Shown in pieces: positions 15,862-23,359 of a stretch of 64,000 nucleotides of DNA. Origin of the DNA: Geomonas ferrireducens. GTDB lineage: Bacteria > Desulfobacterota > Desulfuromonadia > Geobacterales > Geobacteraceae. Where the stretch lies: the NCBI RefSeq assembly GCF_004917065.1, contig NZ_SSYA01000002.1, positions 721,897 to 785,896 on the forward strand, written 5' to 3'. Under the pieces are notes generated by a model. That model worked only from the letters and a program-made list of their open reading frames with translations, was not told the origin of the DNA and made no database searches. Both the position numbers and the translations under genes were made by a program. How positions within the stretch are numbered: position 1 is the stretch's first letter; the number at the start of each line of letters is the position of its first letter.

Positions 15862-16560
15862 TCACCCTCCAGCTGTCGTATTGTTGTATGTCAGGTAGAC
15901 AGGGATATCTATAGCGAATTTTATTCCATCGTCTCGTGTCATAAATAATGCCATTCGGTTGTTACCTTCAGGCAGCTTCCTTTCTCCTAATTCGAGTGAA
16001 CTTGTTGAATTTATTTGCTTTGCAACTTTTTCATACTCGTAAATTAAGTTCTGAGAGGGTTGACCTATCGATGTGTAAAGTCGCAAAATCTCACGGCTTG
16101 GCAAGATCCATTGCAACAATGGGCGTTGCTCCCTTGGTTTGTCAGCGTCATTTCCATTACTGATTGTGAGGGTAAAAACTCTCATGTTGCCTTCGCCAGG
16201 AACACCTTGCCAAGCTACTGCGGAAGTGTTTTCCTGGCTCTCGGGCTCAGCTCTCAAGCAAAACTGCGGGAAAAGGACACAATAGAGGATTTTTTCTTTG
16301 TCAGGGGCAACAGGTCTGCGCCATCGGTCAAGGCTTCTGTCCTTTCCTGCCTCTGCAAGTTGTTCTTTAACCTCTTCTACGAATTGTGTTGTAAGGCCAA
16401 TTTGACAAACACCAGATCCATGAAAACTAATTTTGAATTGCCCTGCGTTAGTTCTTACGGCTAGGAAGATATCGTTCGATTTGGTCCATAGGCGCCAGAC
16501 AGATGACCGGATTGTAGTTTTCTGTCCGACTGCGAACCGGTAGGTGTTATCTTCTGCCAT
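15862..16560 (-). CDS. Hypothetical protein, 232 aa (cassette gene)
   Basis: Unrecognised. Starts at ATG 16560, 20 bases after an attC core (CTAAAGGG before the start). It is soluble, with no signal peptide. The N-terminus is strand-rich with basic and aromatic residues (YRFAVGQKTTIRSSVWRLWT, NDIFLAVRTNAGQFKISFHG, GVCQIGLTTQFVEE). The C-terminus reads FAIDIPVYLTYNNTTAGG. No enzymatic motif seen. Confidence 0.6.
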   Translation of the reverse strand: MAEDNTYRFAVGQKTTIRSSVWRLWTKSNDIFLAVRTNAGQFKISFHGSGVCQIGLTTQFVEEVKEQLAEAGKDRSLDRWRRPVAPDKEKILYCVLFPQFCLRAEPESQENTSAVAWQGVPGEGNMRVFTLTISNGNDADKPREQRPLLQWILPSREILRLYTSIGQPSQNLIYEYEKVAKQINSTSSLELGERKLPEGNNRMALFMTRDDGIKFAIDIPVYLTYNNTTAGG

Positions 16561-16579
16561 TTTTTCCCTTTAGTTTTGG

Positions 16580-16694
16580 TTCCAACGGCTCGGGAGAACA
16601 GCGGCGAAGGCTGCTGCTTCTGCCTAGTTGGGACTTCTTAGCCCTGAATTCTCAATATATCAATGCCTGGCAACCAGAGCTTCCCTTGTTAGAC
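16580..16694 (-). repeat. attC-like recombination site
   Basis: On the minus strand the far box is GTCTAAC (16694), which contains the TAA stop of the gene before it, and the core is GTTGGAA (16580). A more compact version ends at TCCCAAC (16633); within it CAGC pairs with GCTG and GAA with TTC. Confidence 0.7.
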
Positions 16695-17444
16695 GGCGCG
16701 GTTTGCATGGATGCGTACGATCCTAGATATGTCTTCCGGGCTGATACCACGACGATGGATCTTCCACCACAAAAACGGATTTCTGGTGGATGGATCGCCG
16801 ATAAGGATACCGTTCGGCTTCAGGACGAACACGCCTATTGGCGGCACCTCCAGCCGCCAATACCAATCACCCCGAGTTTCGCTGTATGAAAGCTCTGCCG
16901 AGACTTTCCCAAGCTTAAGCTGATATCGCTGTGATTCCTGAATAAATGAGCGCATAGTGGGAAGAACACGAAATATAACTAGCCCAAACGCTTGTTCGTG
17001 GTCTTGCTCAGTAAAAGGCGCAATGTTGCTACCGAAAATCGCGTTATCGATGACGACGTACTGCCCGTCAAGTTCAGTCTCTAGTGAAAAGTAGATTCGA
17101 GTGCGATCACTTCCGCGAACGCGTGCGTTCAGACCGTGCCAAAGAGTAGCCAGTGCGTCCGCCACTTTGGCACCAGCCAGTTCGCCCAGTTTTTTCGCTG
17201 CGCCCTTGAAGAACTCGCCGAAATAATCACTGGTCTTGTACGCGGCAATTAATGCCAATCCATATTCGAAAATGAGTTTGAGAGACTCGGGGTCCAGTTG
17301 GACTTGTACGACTTCTGCAGGACCGGCGAGTTGAGCTGGTGCTGGCGCTGGCCTGTCGATTTCGGCTTGAAGTCCTAATGCCGCAATGGACTTCTGGAAA
17401 GTCATTACTTCTACATCGTCTGAGTTTTTAATTGTAAGTTTCAT
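16689..17444 (-). CDS. Hypothetical protein, 251 aa (cassette gene)
   Basis: Unrecognised. I take ATG 17444 (MKLTIKNSDDVEVMTFQKSI), 17 bases after the canonical attC core; an in-frame extension upstream would be encoded by the attC itself. Residues ~35-100 include a Pro/Ala linker and a hydrophobic helix (LKLIFEYGLALIAAYK) followed by a Gly/Ala-rich helix pair (FFKGAAKKLGELAGAKVADA). This recalls small proteins with an amphipathic membrane-associated segment. The C-terminal half is strand-rich (YFSLETELDGQYVVIDNAIF; GDWYWRLEVPPIGVFVLKP). The stop TAA lies in the GTCTAAC box of the next attC. Confidence 0.6.
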   Translation of the reverse strand: MKLTIKNSDDVEVMTFQKSIAALGLQAEIDRPAPAPAQLAGPAEVVQVQLDPESLKLIFEYGLALIAAYKTSDYFGEFFKGAAKKLGELAGAKVADALATLWHGLNARVRGSDRTRIYFSLETELDGQYVVIDNAIFGSNIAPFTEQDHEQAFGLVIFRVLPTMRSFIQESQRYQLKLGKVSAELSYSETRGDWYWRLEVPPIGVFVLKPNGILIGDPSTRNPFLWWKIHRRGISPEDISRIVRIHANRAV

Positions 17445-17460
17445 GATTACTGATCGCTCC

Positions 17461-17530
17461 GTCCAACGGGGCTGCGCTTGACCTGACGTGCGGCTTAGCC
17501 GCACGATCATGGTCTTAGCGCTGGTTAGGC
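17461..17530 (-). repeat. Canonical attC site (70 bp)
   Basis: The best integron recombination site in the window. On the minus strand it runs from GCCTAAC (17530) to GTTGGAC (17461), both perfect RYYYAAC/GTTRRRY boxes. Inside are two nested stems: GTGCGGC-TAA-GCCGCAC flanked by TGATC/ACGTCA, and GCGCTAAGACC pairing with GGTCAAGCGC. Confidence 0.88.
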
Positions 17531-17564
17531 ATCCGTCCCGGCAAATTCATCCCACTCTCTGACA

Positions 17565-17651
17565 GACAGCAGAGGGACGTTGTTAATATTTTCACTTTTG
17601 CTCTACTTCCGCCACCAAATGTAAATATATCAACAACGTCCCCCCACTGCC
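17565..17651. repeat. REP-B repeat (complete, 87 bp)
   Basis: Left arm GACAGCAGAGGGACGTTGTT followed by AATATTTTCAC; right arm GTAAATATATCAACAACGTC followed by a C-run and ACTGCC. The arms are imperfect inverted repeats of about 30 bp around TTCCGCCACC. It sits 35 bases from the canonical attC. Confidence 0.9.
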
Positions 17652-17699
17652 AGAGTTTGCTCCGCCCTTGGAGTCCGCTTGGTTGCGCAACCTCGCCAT
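17592..17699 (-). pseudogene. Mini-cassette ORF running into REP-B
   Basis: ATG 17699 with GTGAGG upstream opens a 35-codon frame (MARLRNQADSKGGANSG) whose second half is encoded by REP-B and ends in TGA. It lies between two attC-like sites. Probably the stub of a cassette gene disrupted by the repeat. Confidence 0.35.
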
Positions 17700-17726
17700 T
17701 AATCCTCACGTCTCGCACCATCCTCA

Positions 17727-17797
17727 GGCCAACGTGGTGGGGGCGCACCACCGGCGCAGGCTTCATCGCGCCGGCTGCGTGCCGCCTCCTGTTTGTA
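17727..17797 (-). repeat. attC-like recombination site (71 bp)
   Basis: On the minus strand it runs from TACAAAC (17797) to GTTGGCC (17727), with an inner stem CCGGCGC/GCGCCGG around the stop codon of the preceding gene. The far box is off consensus. Confidence 0.55.
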
Positions 17798-18194
17798 CGT
17801 TGTCGATCCTGAATGCAGCATCAACTCCACGTTTCAAGTTTTCGGAGACCTTGTGCGACGGAGACGTCCATTTCATCCGATACGTTTTCGCGTCTTTTAT
17901 TGACTCTAGAATCTCTTTGCGCATCGGTGCGAATGGCTTCTGATTAGCCTGGACTCCGAGAGATGACACGTGGACATCAATCAGGTTTTCAACAAATTCT
18001 TCTGCCTTTTCTTTCTGGTTTGTCTTCAGAAATTCTGCCACTTTTATGTCCGTCGAAAGAGTTATCAGGTTACCGCTCATTTCTTGCTGGAGGAGCAAGT
18101 CTGTGGCGTTATTACAGCCAGTACGGTACCCGACGCCCCCGGCGATCGCCATGCCAACAAGGGCCATTGATATCATGACCAACGTCTTTTTCAT
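17763..18194 (-). CDS. Small membrane-anchored or exported protein, 143 aa (cassette gene)
   Basis: Unrecognised. ATG 18194 with GAGGAAAG upstream, 10 bases after an attC core. The N-terminus is hydrophobic with Gly/Ala (MKKTLVMISMALVGMAIAGG), either an uncleaved anchor or a signal peptide. The remainder is helical and charged (LKTNQKEKAEEFVENLIDVH; APMRKEILESIKDAKTYRMK). The last residues overlap the following attC. Confidence 0.6.
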   Translation of the reverse strand: MKKTLVMISMALVGMAIAGGVGYRTGCNNATDLLLQQEMSGNLITLSTDIKVAEFLKTNQKEKAEEFVENLIDVHVSSLGVQANQKPFAPMRKEILESIKDAKTYRMKWTSPSHKVSENLKRGVDAAFRIDNVQTGGGTQPAR

Positions 18195-18203
18195 TCTTTC
18201 CTC

Positions 18204-18300
18204 GTCCAACGGTTCGTGGTGCCTGCAGAGCATCCCATCTTCGGTCTCCGGCTTGAGGCCCTCCCCCACTGCGGAGTCGGGCTTACGCACATTGTTGGGA
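18204..18300 (-). repeat. attC-like recombination site (97 bp)
   Basis: On the minus strand it runs from TCCCAAC (18300) to GTTGGAC (18204). Inner pairing is weaker than in the canonical site but includes CTGCGG/CTGCAG and GGGC/GCC segments. Confidence 0.6.
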
Positions 18301-18364
18301 CTTCATTCACTTCAGCACGACAACAGCCAGTGACAAAACCACACCTGAACATGGGTGAGCATGG

Positions 18365-18457
18365 GGGGCAGGTCTTTACTCTTGCTCTATTTACTCCATC
18401 TTGGCCGAAATATTAGTTCGGATCGTCAACGATTAATCAAGAATAAAGACCTGCCCC
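18365..18457. repeat. REP-C hairpin repeat (93 bp)
   Basis: The left arm GGGGCAGGTCTTTACTCTTG (18365-18384) and right arm CAAGAATAAAGACCTGCCCC (18438-18457) are inverted repeats matching at 19 of 20 positions. The centre holds a second stem CCGAA-ATATTAG-TTCGG. Only one copy is seen in the window. It separates a cassette gene from its attC. Confidence 0.85.
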
Positions 18458-18493
18458 TCATGCCCCGGTCTTGCCGATGGTTAGCTTACAAAC

Positions 18494-19336
18494 TCATTTG
18501 TCTAAGTCAGCCAGCCACTCCTCTTTTTCAGGTTCTGGCTGTATAAAAGCAGCAGTATCGTTATGCTGCTTCGAAAGATTCTTCCTCTTTAGCAAAAAGA
18601 TAACCGCTCCTAACGGCAAAGATATGCTTATAACCCATGCCCCATAAAGAGGAGCAAATGCACCTGCTCCTAGAAACAGCACAGCCACAGGGTTTATTGA
18701 CCATTGACCAGTCGTCCAATCTACTGAAAATTTTGCCAATCCGAACATTACAAATATTATCCAAAGCCACTTTCTATTTTCTATTTTGGTTCTGAAGCAC
18801 TGTATTAGAGCGTACAGGGTAAATAGTGGAATAAGAATGGCTAATAAAAGCACTGAATACTGTAGAGGGCTCTTACCTACTAGCCTAAATTTGTTGAGAT
18901 TTTTTAAAGAATCTGTGATCGGATTGACATTAAAACCAACAATGGTCGAGACTCCGCCTTTCTTCTGAGTCGCAACGTTAATCAGCAGCCACTTAGCCTT
19001 GAACTGGTACTCAAAAGTTATGTTTGTTGTAGTAGTTTCTGGTCCATTGGGACCATGAAAGGTGTTTACCTGTGCTCCTACCACTTTTATAGATTCAGGC
19101 TGTTGCGCAGGAATCATCTGCGCCATCTTATCCATCTTGTTACGAATGTCAGCGGTTTTGACGCTTGGGTCAAGGTCCTTTTCGATTTCCTCGAACCTAT
19201 TCTCTCTAAGGAGATCGATATAGCCTTTTGCTGCAGATTCGGCCTCGGGTGGCGTCATTTTTTTAATCATGCTCGCTTGATCACAGCCAGCAAGGAGCAT
19301 TGTCATTACGACGGCAATTAAACGGAGAAATCGCAT
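18494..19336 (-). CDS. Lipoprotein with C-terminal membrane helices, 280 aa (cassette gene)
   Basis: Starts at ATG 19336 with AGGAGAGG upstream, just after an attC. Lipobox MLLAGC (Cys18). Residues ~25-150 form an extracytoplasmic domain (AESAAKGYIDLLRENRFEEI; ITFEYQFKAKWLLINVATQK) that resembles DUF3887/DUF4019-type domains by eye. Then come three to four membrane helices (SVLLLAILIPLFTLYALIQC, WLWIIFVMFGLAKF, AVLFLGAGAFAPLYGAWVIS) and a charged tail. Specific function unknown. It is the first gene of the array in the direction of transcription. Confidence 0.65.
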   Translation of the reverse strand: MRFLRLIAVVMTMLLAGCDQASMIKKMTPPEAESAAKGYIDLLRENRFEEIEKDLDPSVKTADIRNKMDKMAQMIPAQQPESIKVVGAQVNTFHGPNGPETTTTNITFEYQFKAKWLLINVATQKKGGVSTIVGFNVNPITDSLKNLNKFRLVGKSPLQYSVLLLAILIPLFTLYALIQCFRTKIENRKWLWIIFVMFGLAKFSVDWTTGQWSINPVAVLFLGAGAFAPLYGAWVISISLPLGAVIFLLKRKNLSKQHNDTAAFIQPEPEKEEWLADLDK

Positions 19337-19353
19337 TGTTTAATCCTCTCCTG

Positions 19354-19417
19354 AGGTAACGTCTCAAGGCACCAGCGGCTGAGAGTCAGCGAAGACCGCT
19401 GGTGCCGCTGGTTGGCA
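19354..19417 (-). repeat. attC-like site at the right end of the array (64 bp)
   Basis: On the minus strand it runs from TGCCAAC (19417) to GTTACCT (19354). It contains a perfect 11-bp stem GGCACCAGCGG / CCGCTGGTGCC. The next gene starts 18 bases after the core. Confidence 0.75.
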
Positions 19418-19517
19418 TAAAAGGGGGACACGTATAAGATCATAAGTTTTGAGAAGTCCATCCGCAAAGGTCCATAAGCGGTTATAGGCCCTCCCCCTAC
19501 TCTTCTCCTTTTCTCTC

Positions 19518-22025
19518 TTACCCCTTAGGCAAGGCCGCCTGCTTGTTCACCAAGGCGGTGAGATCGACTCCCGGCAACACCCGGCTCAACTGGCCCATCA
19601 AACCGTCGCCTGCATTTCCGCCGCCGGTGACAAGGACGTCGGGGACGATCTTGATCTTTCCTTCCTGTATGGCGGCGGCTACCAACTCGACGATCTTGAT
19701 CTGCTTGATGGCTTCTTCGCCGATCGCTTCCTGCTGCTTGTTGTAGGCCTGGGCGGTGGCTTCACCGATGGCGGCGATCTTGGACGCCTCGCCGTCGCCT
19801 ATCGCCTTCAAGCGCTTTCCTTCCCCTGCACCTTCCAGCGCCTTGGACTCGGCGTTGCCTTCGGCCAACGTGATCATCTCGGCCTTCTTCTGGGTGGCGA
19901 CCTTCACGGCGATCTCGGAGGCTACAAGGGTCGGCTGCTGATCGGCGGTGGCGCGCATCTTCTCCATCTCGGTACGCTCCGCCTGGGACTTCTGCTCCAT
20001 CTTGTACATCTCCTGCTGCTGCTCGGCGATGATCCTCTTGGTCTGGGTCTGCATCAGATCCTCGGGAAGCTTGATCTGGCAGATCAGCACGGATACGCAC
20101 TCGACGTGATACTTCTCCAAGTCGACCCGGGCCCTGGTTTCCGCCTTGGCCTGCTCTTCGGAACGGCTCTGCAGGAAGTTCATCGCGGAGGCGGTGGAAG
20201 CCTGGTTTCGGAAGGAGGAGTCGATCATCGGGTGTATTACGTGCTGGATGAGGTTGTCGATGGAGCCGACCTTCGCCACCATGTACGGTGCCTGGTCCGG
20301 ACGGACGCGGATGACCACCTTGACGGAGACCTGGATCGGGAAGCCGTCCTTGGAAATGACGGTCAACTGGTCGAAACGGGTGTCTTCCTGATCATCCCAA
20401 TCTATGGTGATGTTGGTGGTGTCGATGATGTACGCCATGAAGGCGCGACGGTTGAGGTAGTAGCGGCCCGGTCCGGCGACTTCCTCCTGGATGCCGCGGA
20501 ATCCCTTCGGGACGACGTACTTCTCCTTCCCCTCTTCTTCGGAGGCGCCGGTCTGTGACGAGCCGAGACGTTTCTTCATCTCCTCGGTCGGGTCTTCCCC
20601 CACGTTGGAGACGATGACACCGACCTGCCCGCGCTCGACCACGGCAACGTCGTCGATGGCGACGCTGAACATGAGCGGGTTGATGTAATAGGTTCCCGGA
20701 CGCAACACGTCCAGTTGCGGGCCGCGCTGCCCATGTTTGAGCAGGAAGGCCGAACCGTCCTGGTAGTCGTTATGGCCGGTGATCGGGGAGGCGACGTATT
20801 CGCGCTCAGGCAACGGAATACCGTCCAGAGCGGTTACGAGGCCGATCTTGTTCGCCTCGACCACCGCCGCAGGCGCGACCTGGATATTGAACAGGTTCAG
20901 GTTGATACGGTAGGTACCCGGAAGGAGCACGTCGATCTGGGGCCCCTTTTGTCCGCCGTTTTTGAGGAAGGCCTCGCCGTTTTCGTAGTTGGAGTGTCCC
21001 GGTACGCTCTGGGCCAGAAGGCGTCCCATGGGAATGGGTGCGCCGTCCTGGGCGGTGACCATGCCGACCTCCCCTTTCGCGATGATGACGGCCTCGGCCT
21101 TGGTCACCTTGAAGAGGTTCGGATGGATGCGGTAGACGCCCGGCGGCAGGATCTCGGTCTGAGGCCCCTTCTGGCCGCCGCTCACGATGAAATCCTGGCC
21201 GGACTGGAAGGAGTTGTGCCCGGAGACTACGGAAGCAAAGATGCGTCCGGCGGGGATGGCCGAGCCGTCGGCCGATTCCACCAGGCCGATCTCCCCGTCG
21301 CCGATCTTGGTCGCCGAGCTCTTGGTCACCTTGAAGAGGTACGGGTTGATGCGGTAATTGCCGGGAGGGATGATCTCGATCTGCGGACCTTTCTGTCCGC
21401 CGTTGTTGATGAAGGCCTCGCCGTTTTGGAATGAGCTGTGCCCTTCCACCGCCTGGGCGAAGATCCTCCCTTCCGGTATGGCGACACCGTCCACCGACTC
21501 TACGATGCCGATCTCGAAGTCCTTGATCTCGGTGACGTTCCCCTTGGTCAGCTTGAAGAGATACGGGTTGATGCGGTATTTGCCTGGAGGAAGCACCTCG
21601 ATCTGCGGCCCCTTCTGGCCGCCGTTTCTGATGAAGGCTTCGCCGTCCTGGAAGGAATTATGACCGGCAACTACTGCGGCGAAAATGCGTCCGGACGGGA
21701 TCGATGTGCCGTCCACCGATTCGATCAGGCCGACCTCGTTTTCCAGTATCTCGGTGAAGACACTTTTCGTGGCCTTATAGATGAAAGGGATGAGGAAGTG
21801 CAGTCCCGGGCCAAGGGTGCGGGCCTGGATCCCTACCTCGTTCCCGAGGGCCACGACCCGCCCCTGCGGCATCTTGCTGCCGAACCAGCGTCGCTCGATG
21901 AGAGCGATCTCGTTGCCGCCGACGATGACCACCGAGTTCCAGAGCAAAATTACGAGGGCTGTGAAGGCAAGAAAGTAGAGATAATGATTACCAAGCCAGA
22001 TGAAGAGATTTGCGGGGTCGGACAT
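19518..22025 (-). CDS. SPFH/band-7 (flotillin-like) protein with tandem repeats, 835 aa
   Basis: Residues ~15-35 are one membrane helix (YLYFLAFTALVILLWNSVVI). Residues ~95-465 hold five tandem copies of a ~74-residue unit: E-V/I-G-x-V-x-x-x-D-G, then GRIFA, GHxSFQxGEAF, GGQKGPQ, PPGxYRINPYLFKVTK. An SPFH domain follows (ITIDWDDQEDTRFDQLTVIS; VKVVIRVRPDQAPYMVAKVG). The end is a long Ala/Glu/Gln-rich coiled coil (KMEQKSQAERTEMEKMRATA) and flotillin-like tail. SPFH proteins build ring or cage scaffolds on membranes. The repeat-plus-SPFH-plus-coiled-coil order recalls eukaryotic major vault protein. Monocistronic; far longer than ordinary flotillins. Confidence 0.85.
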   Translation of the reverse strand: MSDPANLFIWLGNHYLYFLAFTALVILLWNSVVIVGGNEIALIERRWFGSKMPQGRVVALGNEVGIQARTLGPGLHFLIPFIYKATKSVFTEILENEVGLIESVDGTSIPSGRIFAAVVAGHNSFQDGEAFIRNGGQKGPQIEVLPPGKYRINPYLFKLTKGNVTEIKDFEIGIVESVDGVAIPEGRIFAQAVEGHSSFQNGEAFINNGGQKGPQIEIIPPGNYRINPYLFKVTKSSATKIGDGEIGLVESADGSAIPAGRIFASVVSGHNSFQSGQDFIVSGGQKGPQTEILPPGVYRIHPNLFKVTKAEAVIIAKGEVGMVTAQDGAPIPMGRLLAQSVPGHSNYENGEAFLKNGGQKGPQIDVLLPGTYRINLNLFNIQVAPAAVVEANKIGLVTALDGIPLPEREYVASPITGHNDYQDGSAFLLKHGQRGPQLDVLRPGTYYINPLMFSVAIDDVAVVERGQVGVIVSNVGEDPTEEMKKRLGSSQTGASEEEGKEKYVVPKGFRGIQEEVAGPGRYYLNRRAFMAYIIDTTNITIDWDDQEDTRFDQLTVISKDGFPIQVSVKVVIRVRPDQAPYMVAKVGSIDNLIQHVIHPMIDSSFRNQASTASAMNFLQSRSEEQAKAETRARVDLEKYHVECVSVLICQIKLPEDLMQTQTKRIIAEQQQEMYKMEQKSQAERTEMEKMRATADQQPTLVASEIAVKVATQKKAEMITLAEGNAESKALEGAGEGKRLKAIGDGEASKIAAIGEATAQAYNKQQEAIGEEAIKQIKIVELVAAAIQEGKIKIVPDVLVTGGGNAGDGLMGQLSRVLPGVDLTALVNKQAALPKG

Positions 22026-22074
22026 GGTGCCTCCTGGATGTTCAGTGCTTAGACTAGGCTAAAATAAACCCATT

Positions 22075-22111
22075 AAAAAAGCCGCCAGTGCTGGTGAATA
22101 GCACTGGCGGC
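22075..22111 (-). terminator. Rho-independent terminator upstream of the SPFH gene
   Basis: Hairpin GCCGCCAGTGCT-...-AGCACTGGCGGC (22081-22111) followed on the minus strand by TTTTTT. It would end transcripts coming from the tRNA-Met side and insulate the SPFH gene. Confidence 0.75.
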
Positions 22112-22209
22112 TGTGAACTGTGACGAACTGCCTCTTCCTATTGTCATGTTGACCTCTTAGCAAGATTTGGAGCGAGAATCTTTATACGCTCTTTTGCACT
22201 TGGAGGTCA

Positions 22210-22317
22210 ATGAGAATGAATCAACTTGGAGAAAATCCTGATGGTGGAGGGGCCAAGGCTACGGGGGACAGGCCCCTTCGCGAAGGGGGGAACGCTAGGG
22301 CTCGTGCAGCGTTTTAG
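22210..22317 (+). CDS. Possible small protein, 35 aa
   Basis: ATG 22210 is preceded by TTGGAGGTCA, a good ribosome-binding site. The frame reads MRMNQLGENPDGGGAKATGD and then runs through the REP-E repeat (REGGNARARAAF). The repeat-encoded C-terminal half argues against a conserved protein; reported only because of the start signals. Confidence 0.2.
   Translation: MRMNQLGENPDGGGAKATGDRPLREGGNARARAAF
22271..22310 (+). repeat. REP-E repeat, copy d (partial)
   Basis: CCCCTTCGCGAAGGGGGGAA followed by CGCTAGGGCTCGTGCAGCG, matching the right part of copy b at 1781-1837. Confidence 0.55.
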
Positions 22318-22398
22318 GAGTCATTGGTGAGCGGGTGTAGCTGGAGAAAGAAGGCGCCCGGTTTGGGGAAAACGGGCGCGTGGGGGGACAAAGCAAAA

Positions 22399-22430
22399 GA
22401 GCCTTCCGGCGGTAACCGGAAGGCTCTTTT
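22399..22430. terminator. Bidirectional terminator downstream of tRNA-Met
   Basis: Hairpin GAGCCTTCCGG-...-CCGGAAGGCTC (22399-22426) with T-runs on both strands (TTTTTTT on plus, TTTTGC on minus). On the minus strand it directly follows the tRNA. Confidence 0.75.
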
Positions 22431-22434
22431 TTTA

Positions 22435-22511
22435 TGGTGGCGGTGCAGGGACTTGAACCCCGGACAACACGGATATGAGCCGTGTGCTCTAACCAGCTGA
22501 GCTACACCGCC
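22435..22511 (-). tRNA. tRNA-Met (CAT anticodon)
   Basis: A full cloverleaf on the minus strand: acceptor GGCGGTG/CACCGCC, D-arm GCTCAGCTGGTTAGAGC, anticodon loop CTCATAT with CAT at positions 34-36, T-arm GGGGTTCAAGTCCC, and encoded CCA (22435-22437). The closed first base pair argues against initiator tRNA. Elongator Met is most likely, but a CAT anticodon could also be an Ile2 tRNA. Confidence 0.9.
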
Positions 22512-22670
22512 AAGCTCTTATTTGTAATGATGTCAACTACCTGACTGCCTCTCGAAGCCTTTTATGCGCCGCCTCAAGAGACACTCTTTATAGTCTAGAG
22601 CGTCTTCGTTGTCAATAAAAAATAGCGCTAAAACTTTCTCATGCTGCGCGGACATATCAGCAGCAAGAAT

Positions 22671-23333
22671 TTACTTCAGTATATCCAGAAGCTCGACCTC
22701 GAATATCAGTGTCGCATTGGCGGGAATCATCCCGGAGCCCTGCTCACCATAGGCCAGTTCAGGAGGACAGACGAGTTGTGCCTTGCCGCCGACCTTCATC
22801 TTCTGCACGCCCTCGGTCCAGCATTTGATGACCTGGTTCAAACCGAATTCGGCGGGACGCCCTGCGGCGTAAGAGCTGTCGAACTCCTTGCCGTCGACGA
22901 GGGTGCCGCGGTAATTAACCTTCACCCTGTCGGTGGCTGCGGGACTTGCGCCGGTCCCTTCCTTGATGGACTTGTACACGAGACCTGAAGCGGTCTTGAC
23001 CGCACCTTTCTCGCTTGCGGCCTTCTCGACGAATTCTTTTGACTTGGCAGCAAGACGCTCGCCCTGTGCGGCACGACGCGCCAGTGCAAGCTGCTGGATT
23101 TTCGCCTTGTAAGGCTCGATGTCGAAATCCGGCTTCTTCCCGGCAATACCGTCCTTAACGCCTTTCAGCACCTGGTCCAGTTCATCCGACGTCATGTCGA
23201 AGATGGCCAACTGGCGTGCCATCACCTGGCCTACGGCATAAAGGGTCTTCTGGTCCTCGGCTTTCTTGTCGTCAGCCGCAAAGGCGGGAACAGCGAGAAG
23301 TACCAACAGCATGGCAGCGATGAGTCTGTTCAT
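22671..23333 (-). CDS. FKBP-type peptidyl-prolyl cis-trans isomerase, periplasmic
   Basis: 220 residues. Signal peptide MNRLIAAMLLVLLAVPAFA cleaved before ADDKK. Residues ~25-110 form the helical dimerisation domain typical of Mip/FkpA (VGQVMARQLAIFDMTSDELD; LALARRAAQGERLAAKSKEF). Residues ~125-220 form the FKBP domain with DRVKVNYRGTLVDGKEFDSS, FGLNQVIKCWTEGVQKMKVG, LVCPPELAYGEQGSG and IPANATLIFEVELLDI. It should catalyse proline isomerisation and assist folding in the periplasm. The ribosome-binding site AGGAGGAAATAAGCC precedes ATG 23333. It is transcribed after the MucR-like gene but separated from it by a terminator. Confidence 0.92.
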   Translation of the reverse strand: MNRLIAAMLLVLLAVPAFAADDKKAEDQKTLYAVGQVMARQLAIFDMTSDELDQVLKGVKDGIAGKKPDFDIEPYKAKIQQLALARRAAQGERLAAKSKEFVEKAASEKGAVKTASGLVYKSIKEGTGASPAATDRVKVNYRGTLVDGKEFDSSYAAGRPAEFGLNQVIKCWTEGVQKMKVGGKAQLVCPPELAYGEQGSGMIPANATLIFEVELLDILK

Positions 23334-23359
23334 GGCTTATTTCCTCCTGGTTGGATGCG

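Larger units (their letters stand above)
9848..19417 (-). mobile_element. Integron gene-cassette array without integrase (CALIN)
   Basis: About ten minus-strand reading frames, mostly unrecognised, alternate with about eleven imperfect palindromes bounded by RYYYAAC and GTTRRRY-like boxes. Most gene starts fall 10-30 bases after a GTTRRRY core, and several stop codons lie inside the RYYYAAC box, both diagnostic of integron cassettes. Codon use and base composition are visibly less GC-rich than the housekeeping genes either side. No tyrosine-recombinase gene is present in the window, and the right boundary directly meets the SPFH gene, so this appears to be a cluster of attC sites lacking an integron integrase. 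Confidence 0.75.
22112..22398. other. Mostly gene-free stretch with a REP-E copy
   Basis: Lies between the terminator and the tRNA. It contains a REP-E fragment (22271-22310) and one possible small plus-strand ORF; nothing else is recognised. Confidence 0.4.

Noticed and set aside
17515-17766. An 83-codon ORF between two attC sites
   Set aside because: Its first residues lie in an attC, the middle is REP-B and the end is in the canonical attC; the alternative 35-codon frame at 17592-17699 has better start signals.
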